The translations under genes were made by a program, and so were the position numbers. Below the pieces are notes generated by a model. It searched no databases. It worked only from the letters and a program-made list of their open reading frames with translations, and was not told the origin of the DNA. 64,000 nt of DNA, from contig CBDHCQ010000004.1 in assembly GCA_965261255.1 (NCBI GenBank), forward strand, positions 1,426,001 through 1,490,000. Reading direction: 5' to 3'. The DNA comes from Bin80 sp965261255. Its GTDB lineage: Bacteria > Bacteroidota > Rhodothermia > Rhodothermales > Bin80. Of this stretch, positions 18,901-26,593 are shown piece by piece (positions within the stretch are counted from its first letter, which is position 1; each line of letters opens with the position of its first letter).

Positions 18901-20111
18901 AGAGCGGCTTCTGAAGGCCAAGCGTATTGGAGGTCAATACTGTGTTCAAGGTTTTCGAGCAGTTGCCGCCGCTCCTTGGAATTGAAGCTGCTTGTGTCGC
19001 CGTTGAATGCTACGGCAATTGGATCCGTATGAATCAGGGTTTCTCTGGCTCGGCAGTTGAATGCCGCCAACCAGCCGGCGAGTCCCCGCAGGTCAGGAAG
19101 GGGGATTCCGTCATATCCCACGAGTAGAGTAAGTACACGTCGAACACTCAGACCATCCCGGATTTTGCCATCAAGATATCGCGCACCCAAATACTCCGCG
19201 ATAAGACGATGAATTGGTGTACGATACTCACGGCTGCCTGTGAAAATAGCCGAGTCAAAGGCTGCGAGGCGATCTGGGTTTTTGACATCACTCAGTGAGA
19301 GTATTTCCGTGTCATCCGAGTAGGTTGCAGTCCACCCACTTTTACCAGCAATCAGCGTGAGTGCAGAAAGTTCACCAGCTGCGTTGAGTAATTCTTCAAG
19401 GGAGGGTTGTAAATCAAATGAGAGAGCATCAAGGTGCTTCTGGTTGCGCTCCTGGATCAGTTCCCGGCAGGCGTTTTCGAATGCTTCACTTGGGGTATAG
19501 GGCCAGTTATTGGTTCCCCAAGACTGAAGTAGCAAATTGAGCAGTTGCGGGTTGACAAGAAACGCCACTAGATTGTGCTTGTAGGCATGGTGAATGAATT
19601 TTTTTCCCTCAAGTCCTCGTTGAGAGAGAATCTCTTGGATATCTTGGTGGGTCAGCGGATTCAGTTGCAGCACGGGGATAGCATCAGAATTCGAGAGTAT
19701 ATTGAACTCTTCCTGGTCTCCGATCCCAAGCCAGCTACCAGACCTGCACGAAAGGCGAAATTGCGGGCGCGTTAGGTCTTCAAGTTGTTTAATAATCTGG
19801 TCAACCACCTCTATTGGATTTCCTCCTTCGGCACGTGCCTCGTCTAGTCCGTCAATGAAGAGCGGACCTTTTTGCCATTCTGGGCAGTTTTCGAGCTTTC
19901 GCCTGATAAAGTGTCGAGCCGGGATCGGCTTTATGGTGCCAATACGCTTGGCTTCTTCACGGAATTCCGTGCTTTTGCCCATCCCCGGTTCTCCCAGAAG
20001 CACATAGCCGCTGTCAGATTCAAAATCACTTAGTGATAGGTCCTCTTCTCCAAAACGCCGATCGCTTTTTGGAGTAATAAGGCGGACGGTACGTTCCACA
20101 AGCAAATTCAT
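15909..20111 (-). CDS. NACHT-like NTPase with C-terminal PD-(D/E)XK nuclease domain, candidate defence protein
   Basis: 1,400 residues. The N-terminus holds a STAND/NACHT-like NTPase: Walker A GEPGMGKST (40-48), Walker B LFIDGLDE (84-91), and a sensor-like FRLSCRSG (about 118-125). A long, mainly helical region of roughly 1,000 residues follows, probably HEAT/TPR-like, with no family I recognise. The last 130 residues look like a PD-(D/E)XK nuclease: Asp1293 in RADIRV, Glu1307-x-Lys1309 in IPIEIKK, and a downstream Gln1323. The start is ATG 20111, which overlaps the upstream TGA as ATGA with a purine-rich AGAAGAG before it; a second ATG lies at 20126. Known bacterial NACHT/Avs proteins usually carry the effector at the N-terminus, so this order is inverted. 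Defence is inferred from architecture, not shown. Confidence 0.78.
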   Translation of the reverse strand: MNLLVERTVRLITPKSDRRFGEEDLSLSDFESDSGYVLLGEPGMGKSTEFREEAKRIGTIKPIPARHFIRRKLENCPEWQKGPLFIDGLDEARAEGGNPIEVVDQIIKQLEDLTRPQFRLSCRSGSWLGIGDQEEFNILSNSDAIPVLQLNPLTHQDIQEILSQRGLEGKKFIHHAYKHNLVAFLVNPQLLNLLLQSWGTNNWPYTPSEAFENACRELIQERNQKHLDALSFDLQPSLEELLNAAGELSALTLIAGKSGWTATYSDDTEILSLSDVKNPDRLAAFDSAIFTGSREYRTPIHRLIAEYLGARYLDGKIRDGLSVRRVLTLLVGYDGIPLPDLRGLAGWLAAFNCRARETLIHTDPIAVAFNGDTSSFNSKERRQLLENLEHSIDLQYAWPSEAALGALAGRQRVSVIWKLANSPIRSKNRQILVYMLLLGISQVNATTHVETKHFSTTHLDEDCENLLKIIHDRSWKSNVRCEALRAIDVLLVNNRDRGTRLRSLINDLDANRLSDHSNELRGTILTLLYPGELRPEELWDHLATDNASSRYGAYLRFWDTLVERSPGKQVVELLDSLCDRASEVMPKLANQRLADNVVPLLARGLDLFGDDLSVQKLYRWFELVEFDIFSCQLIPTLSSNQSSLMHNHQANSAIRDWLRQRKEIQHALIEQGLLTHKSEIGSKFLNKTVGLKFVGKDASPGFRSWCLARAIELWGSQNKVAQELAGWSTRTEEDWGEPLPDDEVTQKVSKIPGLREWNNQRLQNKIQADIMEAEQKKKLADSSPFHFQNQRQKDLEYIEEHRAELAEGRCIPKMLHELASLYFYGLIEKDGHPEARLLSYLNGDQSLVQAALAGFRSLLDRDDLPDLEQIAGFYERGTYSYFALPFLAGMYESDADDILSRQSEKGKRRALGFYLVTDLPHQQHVPFTNPPRKSNLPTWYEKALDSYPEPIADSLVAIHNAGVRSKTLPNEHLFKIAFDEAYASVAKLSVKRMFTVFPTRCSKRQLEFLRIVLWSALLARGMSTEALREITLRRLKRKRMDPGQRAQWLCAGLFVAKGTCLPLLAEFLAHGGETRIRHIIDFLLPTGYKRPGLLNVNDWNSEEIASLIRILGKQIQPPITMERAGFLSTKQIIGRHFESLAPSWIGVLSKRADDDSVREMNMLASNPNLSAWEPILLRAQEDQIRLRRLAKRPDLSIEKIQQALQNGSPVSSADLTSLTVDALEELANCIRDEATSDWRQYWHWDQKTGQPIAPQDEDECRNRLLSDLSKILGRDYQIDAHAEGRYADDRRADIRVSYGANLAIPIEIKKNSHRELWRGITEQLVPKYTRDPKADGYGIYLVFWFGSDRKYMRIVSPHGGIPKKPEELRALLRKGLDPIQKNRIYIVVIDVSPRGRYAEE

Positions 20112-21376
20112 AGCTCTTCTAGCCATTCTTCGGTGGTGAGTGACAATAATTCGCTTATTGGGATACCTTTTGAGCCGGCTATCACAGTTTTAGCATGTGG
20201 GAAACGAATTTTGAACGCATCCAACCCTCGGTACGTCGTGGACTTTCCGCTCTTGACCTCTATGCCCACCAAATGTGGACCACGAGCAATAACATAATCA
20301 ACCTCATATGAACGGTCACGCCAAAAGTGTATTCTAGTTGCGGGCCCTCTGGTATTATACAGATGCGCACCTACTGCGCTCTCTACAATACGGCCCCAGA
20401 AGGATCGGTCAGCTTGTGCCTCCTCAAAGGAATAACCAGACTGAGCAGTCATGAGTGCCGTATTCAGGACGTTTAGCTTAGGAGGAGAGGCTTTGCCCAA
20501 GTGTGGTTTTGGTGTATATCGGGATAGCGCGGTCAAGATACCTACATCAGATAGCAGATCAATGTATCGCGCGATAGTAGTGGTGTTGCCCGCATCCTGG
20601 AGCTGGCCGAGCAGTTTGTTATAGGCAATAATTTCGCCGGAATAATGAGGTGCTAGATCAACCAATTGCCGCATTAGGGCAGGTTTCCTGATGGTATGCT
20701 CAAGACCCATGATATCCCGATCTGTGACGGGCTTCAAGATTGAATCCAGGATATATGTTTGCCAATCCGCCACCTTTGCTGGGTCCGGTCTCCCGGATAA
20801 TATTCCGGGATAACCCCCAAAAAAGATGTATTCTTCTGGTGTTAGCCCAAATGCTTGGGTCATTTCACGAAGCGTCCAATGTGAGGTTGGCAGAGAAGTA
20901 AATCGGCCAGCCAGGCTCTCATTACGTCCTACGAGCATTTTCCAAGCGGCGGAGCCTAAAATCACTACGCGGAGCGCGTATCCTTCCCGGCGATCCGCAT
21001 CCCAGAGTCCCTTGACAATGTTTGACCAGCCCTGGATCAATTGAATTTCGTCAAGAAAGAGTACGAGTCCACGGTCCGATTGCAGAGACGCCAGACGAGC
21101 ATTTTTCCATGTATCAACAAGGGACAGTCCGTCAGACAAGGTGCCCATTTGCACAGGACTTTGCCTCATCCACTTGGTTTGGTTTGATTCCACGGGGCTT
21201 AGGGTTTCAGCGGAATAGTACCAGGACAAAAACCCCAATTTTGACAGCCGAACGCAGGACTGAAGTGCAACCGTTGTTTTACCGACCTGCCTGGGCCCCG
21301 TCAGGGCAATAATGCGCATGTTTGAACTCACGGTTGCGAGTTCAATTACTTTCTGTACGTGTTGGCGTTCAAACAT
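20108..21376 (-). CDS. AAA-family ATPase with DUF4143-type PD-(D/E)XK C-terminus
   Basis: 422 residues. Walker A GPRQVGKT (27-34) and Walker B LVLFLDE (104-110) lead an AAA_14 domain. The C-terminal DUF4143 part has a restriction-endonuclease-like core: FWRDRSYEVDYVI with Asp360, then GIEVKSGK with Glu373 and Lys375. Such proteins are widespread in bacteria, often horizontally moved, and mostly uncharacterised. ATG at 21376 is followed by a normal N-terminus for the family (MFERQHVQKVIEL). Its TGA overlaps the ATG of the NACHT-like gene, so both proteins are made from one message and likely act together. The 740-base AT-rich region upstream should carry the promoter. Confidence 0.87.
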   Translation of the reverse strand: MFERQHVQKVIELATVSSNMRIIALTGPRQVGKTTVALQSCVRLSKLGFLSWYYSAETLSPVESNQTKWMRQSPVQMGTLSDGLSLVDTWKNARLASLQSDRGLVLFLDEIQLIQGWSNIVKGLWDADRREGYALRVVILGSAAWKMLVGRNESLAGRFTSLPTSHWTLREMTQAFGLTPEEYIFFGGYPGILSGRPDPAKVADWQTYILDSILKPVTDRDIMGLEHTIRKPALMRQLVDLAPHYSGEIIAYNKLLGQLQDAGNTTTIARYIDLLSDVGILTALSRYTPKPHLGKASPPKLNVLNTALMTAQSGYSFEEAQADRSFWGRIVESAVGAHLYNTRGPATRIHFWRDRSYEVDYVIARGPHLVGIEVKSGKSTTYRGLDAFKIRFPHAKTVIAGSKGIPISELLSLTTEEWLEEL

Positions 21377-22116
21377 GAAAAAGTATTTATATGAGTAACT
21401 TTACCTTGAAACGTACTATTCAAGATATAAATTGTTTCATGAGCCGATAAGCAGCAACAAGGAGGGATGTTTCTGGATATGTTTCCGTGGCAAAGTTCAT
21501 TATTGGTTGTGACGAAGCTGATTGATTAATTCGCACCTGTCAATGAGGTAGGAGCGTCGGCAGATTTCGCTTATCTGAATTCCCTCGGCTATTTGCTATC
21601 GTGGAAAGACTATCTTCTGGCAGGTACAACTAATGCTGACGCTATGTTGGGTAAAATCCAAAGTATCTGTATGTACCACGTAATGCGGCTTAAAATGACT
21701 CGTCGTGAGAATAATTCGGACAATACGTATTCGGATGTAGCACATACCCAAAATGCAGATTGATCAATAAATTGAATGAGGGAGAAAATGTCATGAGTTT
21801 TGCCAAGGTGATGGATAAACTGTCTGGGCTTGGCCATCTTGTAGTTGTACCGAAAATCGGCACAGACACTTCAGACGAGTTGCCACGATGGAGACGATCA
21901 GGCTTACGCAACAACGAGTGTTGAAACTTCTGGGAGTCAAGCCATAATTGGCCCTCGGTTCACAGAATTGAAGCAAAATTCTGAAATCCCCCTTGCTGGG
22001 AGCCGTCAAGTTATCTCCAAATGCTTCCGAAGTTATTGGGAAACATAGTATACTGGAGAAGCTGAAAGAGACGAAGTTTAGACACAAAAGGCAACACTGG
22101 ACCACACGGGCCAGAC
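21377..22116. other. 740-base intergenic region, AT-rich
   Basis: Lies between the divergent DUF4143 ATPase (minus) and ABC ATPase copy 2 (plus), so it must contain both promoters. Only short, unconvincing reading frames occur, including a 43-codon one from ATG 21793. No repeats or RNA genes were recognised. Its low GC contrasts strongly with the GC-rich ABC genes that start at 22117. Confidence 0.45.
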
Positions 22117-23055
22117 ATGCATGCAATCCAGACCCACGACCTGACCAAGCGCTACGGGACTAGTGCCGCGAAATCGGTGCTGGCCGTGGACCAGATTTCC
22201 TTTGCTGTGGAAGAGGGCCAGGTGTTCGGTTTCCTCGGCCCCAACGGAAGCGGCAAGACGACCACCATCGGGATGCTCGTGGGTACTATAAAGCCAACCG
22301 GCGGCAGCTTTAACCTGTTCGGTGCCTCCGGCCCCAAGGACCTTCTGGCTGCGCGCGCCCGCGTTGGTGCGACGCTCGAGACCCCCAACTTCTATCCGTA
22401 CATGAGCGGTCGCGACAACCTGTGCGTCGCTGCCGCCGTGAAGGGGGTGGGGCGTCCCCGCATTGATGAGTGCTTGGAACTCGTCGGCCTTTCCGACCGC
22501 GCGAAGCACCGTTTCAAGACCTATTCACTCGGGATGAAGCAGCGGTTAGCGCTCGCGGCTACCATGCTGAACGATCCCGAACTGATCATCCTGGACGAGC
22601 CGGCGAACGGGCTCGACCCACAGGGGATCAGGGAGGTCCGCGAGATTATCCGTATTCTGGCTGACCGCGGCAAGACGATCTTCCTGTCGAGCCACATGCT
22701 CGTGGAAGTCGAACGTACCTGTTCCCACGTCGCGATCATCCGCCAAGGGCGGATCGTAGCATGTGGGGCGGTGGAGGAGGTGGTGGGTGAAGGAGGGGCG
22801 GTGTTGCTGCGCGCGGAGGACACCACGGCCCTTGCGGGCGCGGTGCGGACCTATCAGGAAGCGACCTTAGTGCGTCAAACTGACGAGGGCGTTGTTGCTA
22901 CGCTGAACACGGACGATTTGGCCAGCGTGACACGCTACCTGGCAGGACAAGGGATCTATCTGTCCCATCTCGCGCCCTATCGGTCGAGTTTGGAGGAGGT
23001 CTTCATAGATGTCACACAGGGTGCGGTGGATTCAATGACAAAGACCACATCTTGA
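22117..23055 (+). CDS. ABC transporter ATPase (copy 2)
   Basis: 312 residues. Walker A GPNGSGKT (41-48), signature SLGMK (137-141), Walker B IILDEP (157-162) and SSHML switch region are intact. It is a close paralogue of the ATPase at 13553-14551: long identical runs such as VFGFLGPNGSGKTTTIGML and ETPNFYPYMSGRDNL, and the same C-terminal end (SLEEVFIDVT). It lacks the 25-residue N-terminal extension of copy 1. The coding sequence is GC-rich (39 of 60 bases at 22441-22500), unlike the AT-rich spacer before it, which suggests acquisition or different ancestry. The stop overlaps the start of its permease. Substrate unknown. Confidence 0.92.
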   Translation: MHAIQTHDLTKRYGTSAAKSVLAVDQISFAVEEGQVFGFLGPNGSGKTTTIGMLVGTIKPTGGSFNLFGASGPKDLLAARARVGATLETPNFYPYMSGRDNLCVAAAVKGVGRPRIDECLELVGLSDRAKHRFKTYSLGMKQRLALAATMLNDPELIILDEPANGLDPQGIREVREIIRILADRGKTIFLSSHMLVEVERTCSHVAIIRQGRIVACGAVEEVVGEGGAVLLRAEDTTALAGAVRTYQEATLVRQTDEGVVATLNTDDLASVTRYLAGQGIYLSHLAPYRSSLEEVFIDVTQGAVDSMTKTTS

Positions 23056-23876
23056 AGATGCTGGGCGTGCTTCTGCGGATTGAGTGGCTCAAAACGGTCA
23101 AGCGACGATCCTTCTGGGTGGTCGTGGGGGCATTCACCGTCTTCACCACAATTCCTGCAGTCGAAGACATCCGCGGGGCTCGCAGGAATCCAAACCTGTC
23201 CTATGCCCTTCCAGAGAGCTGGCCGGATATCTTGGGCGCCGCGGCCGGGTTGGGACCGTTTTTCGTTGGCGTACTGATGATCCTGCTCGTAGCATCTGAA
23301 TTTACTTGGCGCACGGCGCGCCAGAACGTGATTGACGGGCTCAGCAAGGAGAGGTTCTACGCGGGGAAGGTCATGCTACTCGCCGGACTCGTCCTGCTCT
23401 TCATGGCAACAACAGTGATCATTGGCGTTGGTGGAACGCTATTCAGCCCAAGCCAAGGCGGCCCCGAGATCCTGCGACCGATGGATCTCAGCTACATGGG
23501 CGGTGGCACCTTGAGCCTGTTGCTCCTCGGGAGTGCTGGGTTGATGCTCTCTGTGCTTATCCGCTCCTCGGGACCTGCGCTGGGCATCCTCTTCCTCTCC
23601 CTCGTTGTCGAGGAGGCGGTGGATAGGTTGATCTCGCAAGTGGGCGGAGCTATGCGGCACTTGGCCGAATACCTTCCATTCAACATTCTCGATCAACTCG
23701 GCGACGATCTTGCCCACTACCCGGAGGTATTGGCCGAGGTCAACGCGGAACGTGCGGAGTATGGACTCGAAGCTTTGGAATACCTTGATGTTGAAGTGCT
23801 CGCCGTCGTGGCCTTGGTCTACAGCGCCATCTTCCTCGGAATTGCGTTCTTGTCCATGCGCAAGCGCGACCTGTGA
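23052..23876 (+). CDS. ABC-2 type transporter permease (copy 2)
   Basis: 274 residues, about six predicted membrane segments (for example GKVMLLAGLVLLFMATTVII and VVALVYSAIFLGIAFLSM). It is the membrane partner of the overlapping ATPase. A TTG at 23052 overlaps the ATPase TGA exactly where copy 1 has its ATG overlap, so TTG is kept as the start; ATG at 23058 is the alternative. It is paralogous to the permease at 12729-13556 along the whole length, with a more acidic C-terminal loop (HYPEVLAEVNAERAEYGLEA). Export of a lipid, peptide or antibiotic is the usual role for this type. Confidence 0.87.
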   Translation: MKMLGVLLRIEWLKTVKRRSFWVVVGAFTVFTTIPAVEDIRGARRNPNLSYALPESWPDILGAAAGLGPFFVGVLMILLVASEFTWRTARQNVIDGLSKERFYAGKVMLLAGLVLLFMATTVIIGVGGTLFSPSQGGPEILRPMDLSYMGGGTLSLLLLGSAGLMLSVLIRSSGPALGILFLSLVVEEAVDRLISQVGGAMRHLAEYLPFNILDQLGDDLAHYPEVLAEVNAERAEYGLEALEYLDVEVLAVVALVYSAIFLGIAFLSMRKRDL

Positions 23877-24282
23877 AAGATACCCCGGACGGTGGCAGTC
23901 ACCACCAGTCTATTTCCCGAGCCATTGGCTCATGGCCTGCTAAACCAGTTACTCGGTATTGGCCAAAGGAGAGCTGTTAGGATTACAGCGCATGAATCTT
24001 GGGCCAAGCGTTGTATTTTCGGGGTAATTCTGTGGTACAGTGTTTCTCCGTAGGGAGCTTTCGGGAGTCTTGCGCTAAATGCGTACCACGCACAAAGGCA
24101 TTGGTTGATGCGTGAACCAGTTCCTATTTCTCACGAGCTGCAGTCGCTGAATGTGCACACAAATAACGAAGCGATTTGCAAATCAATGGCATTCCAGTTT
24201 CGTTAAAAGCCTCTGGGCATACACTCTTAGATCGGAAATAGGAATAAGCTTCTTATTTTATGGCACAATTAATAGTCACAAC
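23877..24282. other. 406-base intergenic region with small hairpins
   Basis: Follows ABC permease copy 2 and precedes fabI. Two short inverted repeats near its start, GGTGG/CCACC (23891-23906) and GAGCC/GGCTC (23919-23931), could form a termination or processing structure, though no strong T-run follows. The fabI frame stays open upstream to a GTG at 24151, but that extension matches no FabI N-terminus. The fabI promoter is expected in the AT-rich last 100 bases. Confidence 0.4.
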
Positions 24283-25113
24283 ATGGAACGTTCTGGATTA
24301 TTGACCGGCAAGACCGGGGTTGTCTTTGGTGCCCTGAACGAGAGCAGCATTGCCTGGGCAATTGCTCAGTCTGCACACCGGGAAGGAGCACGGTTCGCAC
24401 TTTCCAATGCTCCGGTTGCTAAACGACTTGGATCATTGGATGCACTAGCTGAGCAGGTTAAAAGTCCAGTGATCTGGGCGGATGCGACTAAAGATCAGGA
24501 TCTGATTGCGCTATTTGATGAGCTCAAGGAGCATTATGGTCAGATAGACTTTATCGTTCATGCTATCGGTATGGGAGTAAACGTTCGCAAGCGCCGGCCG
24601 TACGAAAACCTGAACTATGACTGGTATGCCAAGACTTTGGATATTTCTGCGATCAGTCTGCATCGAATCATTCACCATGCAATGCAGACCGAAGCCCTGA
24701 GAAGCGGGGGCTCAATCCTGACGCTTTCCTACATCGGAGCGCAACGGTCATTCTCGCATTACTCCGAAATGGGTGATGCCAAGGCTTTACTCGAAAGTAT
24801 CGTACGAACTTGGGGATCTCGGTTAGGTGAACATAATATTCGCATTAATGCCATTTCCCAGAGCCCAACACGTACCACAGCTGGGCAGGGGATATCCGGT
24901 TTTGATGCAATGTTTGAATTTGGCGACAGAATGTCCCCGTTGGGGAATGCGGATGCGGCTAGTTGTGGAGATTATGCGGTAACCCTTCTAAGTGATCTGA
25001 CACGTATGGTCACAATGCAGACGCTGTACAACGATGGAGGCTTTAGCGGTGTGGGCATTGCGCATGCAATGGTTGAGCCCATGATGCAGATGCTAGATGC
25101 AGAAAAACAATAG
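24283..25113 (+). CDS. fabI: enoyl-[acyl-carrier-protein] reductase (NADH)
   Basis: 276 residues. Reduces the enoyl-ACP double bond, the last step of each round of fatty acid elongation, and is the target class of triclosan. The FabI-type short-chain dehydrogenase signature is seen: GLLTGKTGVVFGALNESSIAW at the N-terminus for NADH binding, a Tyr in LTLSYIGAQ, and the Tyr-x6-Lys pair in YSEMGDAK. The typical RINAISQSPTRTTAG follows. Start ATG 24283 places the dinucleotide site at the usual distance. It leads a plus-strand group with the L,D-transpeptidase and methyltransferase, with short gaps. Confidence 0.92.
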   Translation: MERSGLLTGKTGVVFGALNESSIAWAIAQSAHREGARFALSNAPVAKRLGSLDALAEQVKSPVIWADATKDQDLIALFDELKEHYGQIDFIVHAIGMGVNVRKRRPYENLNYDWYAKTLDISAISLHRIIHHAMQTEALRSGGSILTLSYIGAQRSFSHYSEMGDAKALLESIVRTWGSRLGEHNIRINAISQSPTRTTAGQGISGFDAMFEFGDRMSPLGNADAASCGDYAVTLLSDLTRMVTMQTLYNDGGFSGVGIAHAMVEPMMQMLDAEKQ

Positions 25114-25154
25114 TTAATTTGGTGCTGAAGATCAGTCCTCTAGCAAGTTTGTGT

Positions 25155-25913
25155 ATGCGATACTTGTTGCCTTGCGCGGTAGCCATTTGTTGCCTCATAC
25201 ATCCTGAGTCTTATGCTCTGCAGGCACCTACAAGCAATGAATTGGATGCAGAACGACTCTATTATGTGACCAGTCGAAAAACAAGTCTGTATCGGGATAT
25301 CGAAAGGTCAAAGCCCTATGTTCGACTTGCTTTCAGGGAGCCAGTCACTTTGCTAGCCCTTGAAGGATCCGTCATGCAAATACGTACGATGGATGGTGCC
25401 ACGGGGTACGTGAAAGAGGACGAAATATCAAATATTTGGATCCTCGTGTCGAAACGCCGCAAACTCGTAACGCTCCATCGTGGCTTGGAAGTTGTAAGTG
25501 AGTTCAGGGCAGACTTTGGTTACAATGCCTATTCAGATAAAGAGATATTGGGTACGGAGGGCAATCCCGATCATTGGCGGACACCGGAAGGGGCGTTCTA
25601 TGTCGTGCGAAAAAACCCTTATAGTAAATTTTACAGGGCTTTTCTACTCAATTATCCCAACGCAGAGGATGCCGCAAGGGGGTTGCGTGAAGGATTGATC
25701 AATCAGCGTCAATTCGATATTATCATGCAGTCTGAAAAAAGAGGGGTTGCGCCTCCCATGGGGACTCCGCTTGGGGGCATGATAGAGATTCATGGGCACG
25801 GTACAGGCTTGTCCTCAAACTGGACTCAGGGATGCGTAGCAGTTCGTGATGAAGACATGGATTTAATGTGGACCTACGTGAAGGAAGGGACACCAGTTGT
25901 AATAGAGAAATAA
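25155..25913 (+). CDS. L,D-transpeptidase (YkuD family) with SH3-like domain
   Basis: 252 residues, exported. A signal peptide is visible (MRYLLPCAVAICCLIHPESYA), then a bacterial SH3-like region (YYVTSRKTSLYRD to GYVKEDEISNIW), then a YkuD catalytic domain. The active-site segment reads IEIHGHGTG followed by SNWTQGCVAVRDEDMD, with the catalytic Cys in TQGC; this matches the DWTxGCIAL-type subgroup. Such enzymes make 3-3 peptidoglycan cross-links or attach outer-membrane proteins. The frame is open back to a TTG at 25119, but ATG 25155 gives a clean signal peptide. The methyltransferase gene starts six bases after its stop. Confidence 0.88.
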   Translation: MRYLLPCAVAICCLIHPESYALQAPTSNELDAERLYYVTSRKTSLYRDIERSKPYVRLAFREPVTLLALEGSVMQIRTMDGATGYVKEDEISNIWILVSKRRKLVTLHRGLEVVSEFRADFGYNAYSDKEILGTEGNPDHWRTPEGAFYVVRKNPYSKFYRAFLLNYPNAEDAARGLREGLINQRQFDIIMQSEKRGVAPPMGTPLGGMIEIHGHGTGLSSNWTQGCVAVRDEDMDLMWTYVKEGTPVVIEK

Positions 25914-25919
25914 TCTGTT

Positions 25920-26549
25920 ATGGCCGAATACAATCGCGCAAACAGGCAAAAGCATTTACGCAAAGACCCGATTTCGCGTTGGCATGTGCGAAGTATGATG
26001 GAAGTAATCTATCGACTCGTAGAAAGTACGAACCCAAAAACAGTGCTGGATGCGGGATGTGGAGAGGGATTTGTAAGCCAGTACCTCGCAACGCGTAACG
26101 GTTCAATGAGCATTACGGGCGTAGATGTCCAACCCCAAGCCATTGAATTTGCGAAGAAAACTTTCGGAGAAACGGTTACCTATCGGTTGGGGAGTCTGTA
26201 TTCGCTTCCTTTTTCGGATAACTCATTTGATACGGTGGTCTGTAGTCAGGTTCTTGAACATGTGGACGACGTTGAAACTGCCATGGCCGAACTTAAGCGT
26301 GTTGCAAGGCGCTTTGTCGTAATCACGGTACCTCGTGAGCCTTATTTCAAATTTGCTAACGACATTGCTCGAGCAATTCGCTTCAGCGAAGATCCGGGTC
26401 ATGTTAATTTTTGGACCAGTTCAGACTTTCAGATCTTTATGCGGGTACACTTCAGGCAGCCGAGGTTCGTGCGTAAACATGTGATCTATCAGTTTTCGGT
26501 CGCATCGGTTGATTCAAATAATGAATCCTTAAGACCGGATGAGGCGTAA
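25920..26549 (+). CDS. class I SAM-dependent methyltransferase
   Basis: 209 residues. Rossmann-fold methyltransferase motif I VLDAGCGEG, motif II acidic residue in GVDVQP, and motif IV-like DTVVCSQVLEHV are present. The substrate is unknown. The protein is short and single-domain. It follows the L,D-transpeptidase by six bases and precedes the nfeD-type gene by 44 bases, so it may be part of a fabI-led operon involved in envelope functions; that is only suggested by position. Confidence 0.82.
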   Translation: MAEYNRANRQKHLRKDPISRWHVRSMMEVIYRLVESTNPKTVLDAGCGEGFVSQYLATRNGSMSITGVDVQPQAIEFAKKTFGETVTYRLGSLYSLPFSDNSFDTVVCSQVLEHVDDVETAMAELKRVARRFVVITVPREPYFKFANDIARAIRFSEDPGHVNFWTSSDFQIFMRVHFRQPRFVRKHVIYQFSVASVDSNNESLRPDEA

Positions 26550-26593
26550 AGATAGAATATGTGCTCGGTGTTATTAGATAAGGCCGAAATAAA

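Noticed and set aside
21690..22509. Several minus-strand frames of 74-143 codons around the start of ABC ATPase copy 2
   Set aside because: They lie partly antisense to the ATPase and otherwise in AT-rich spacer, with no family similarity.
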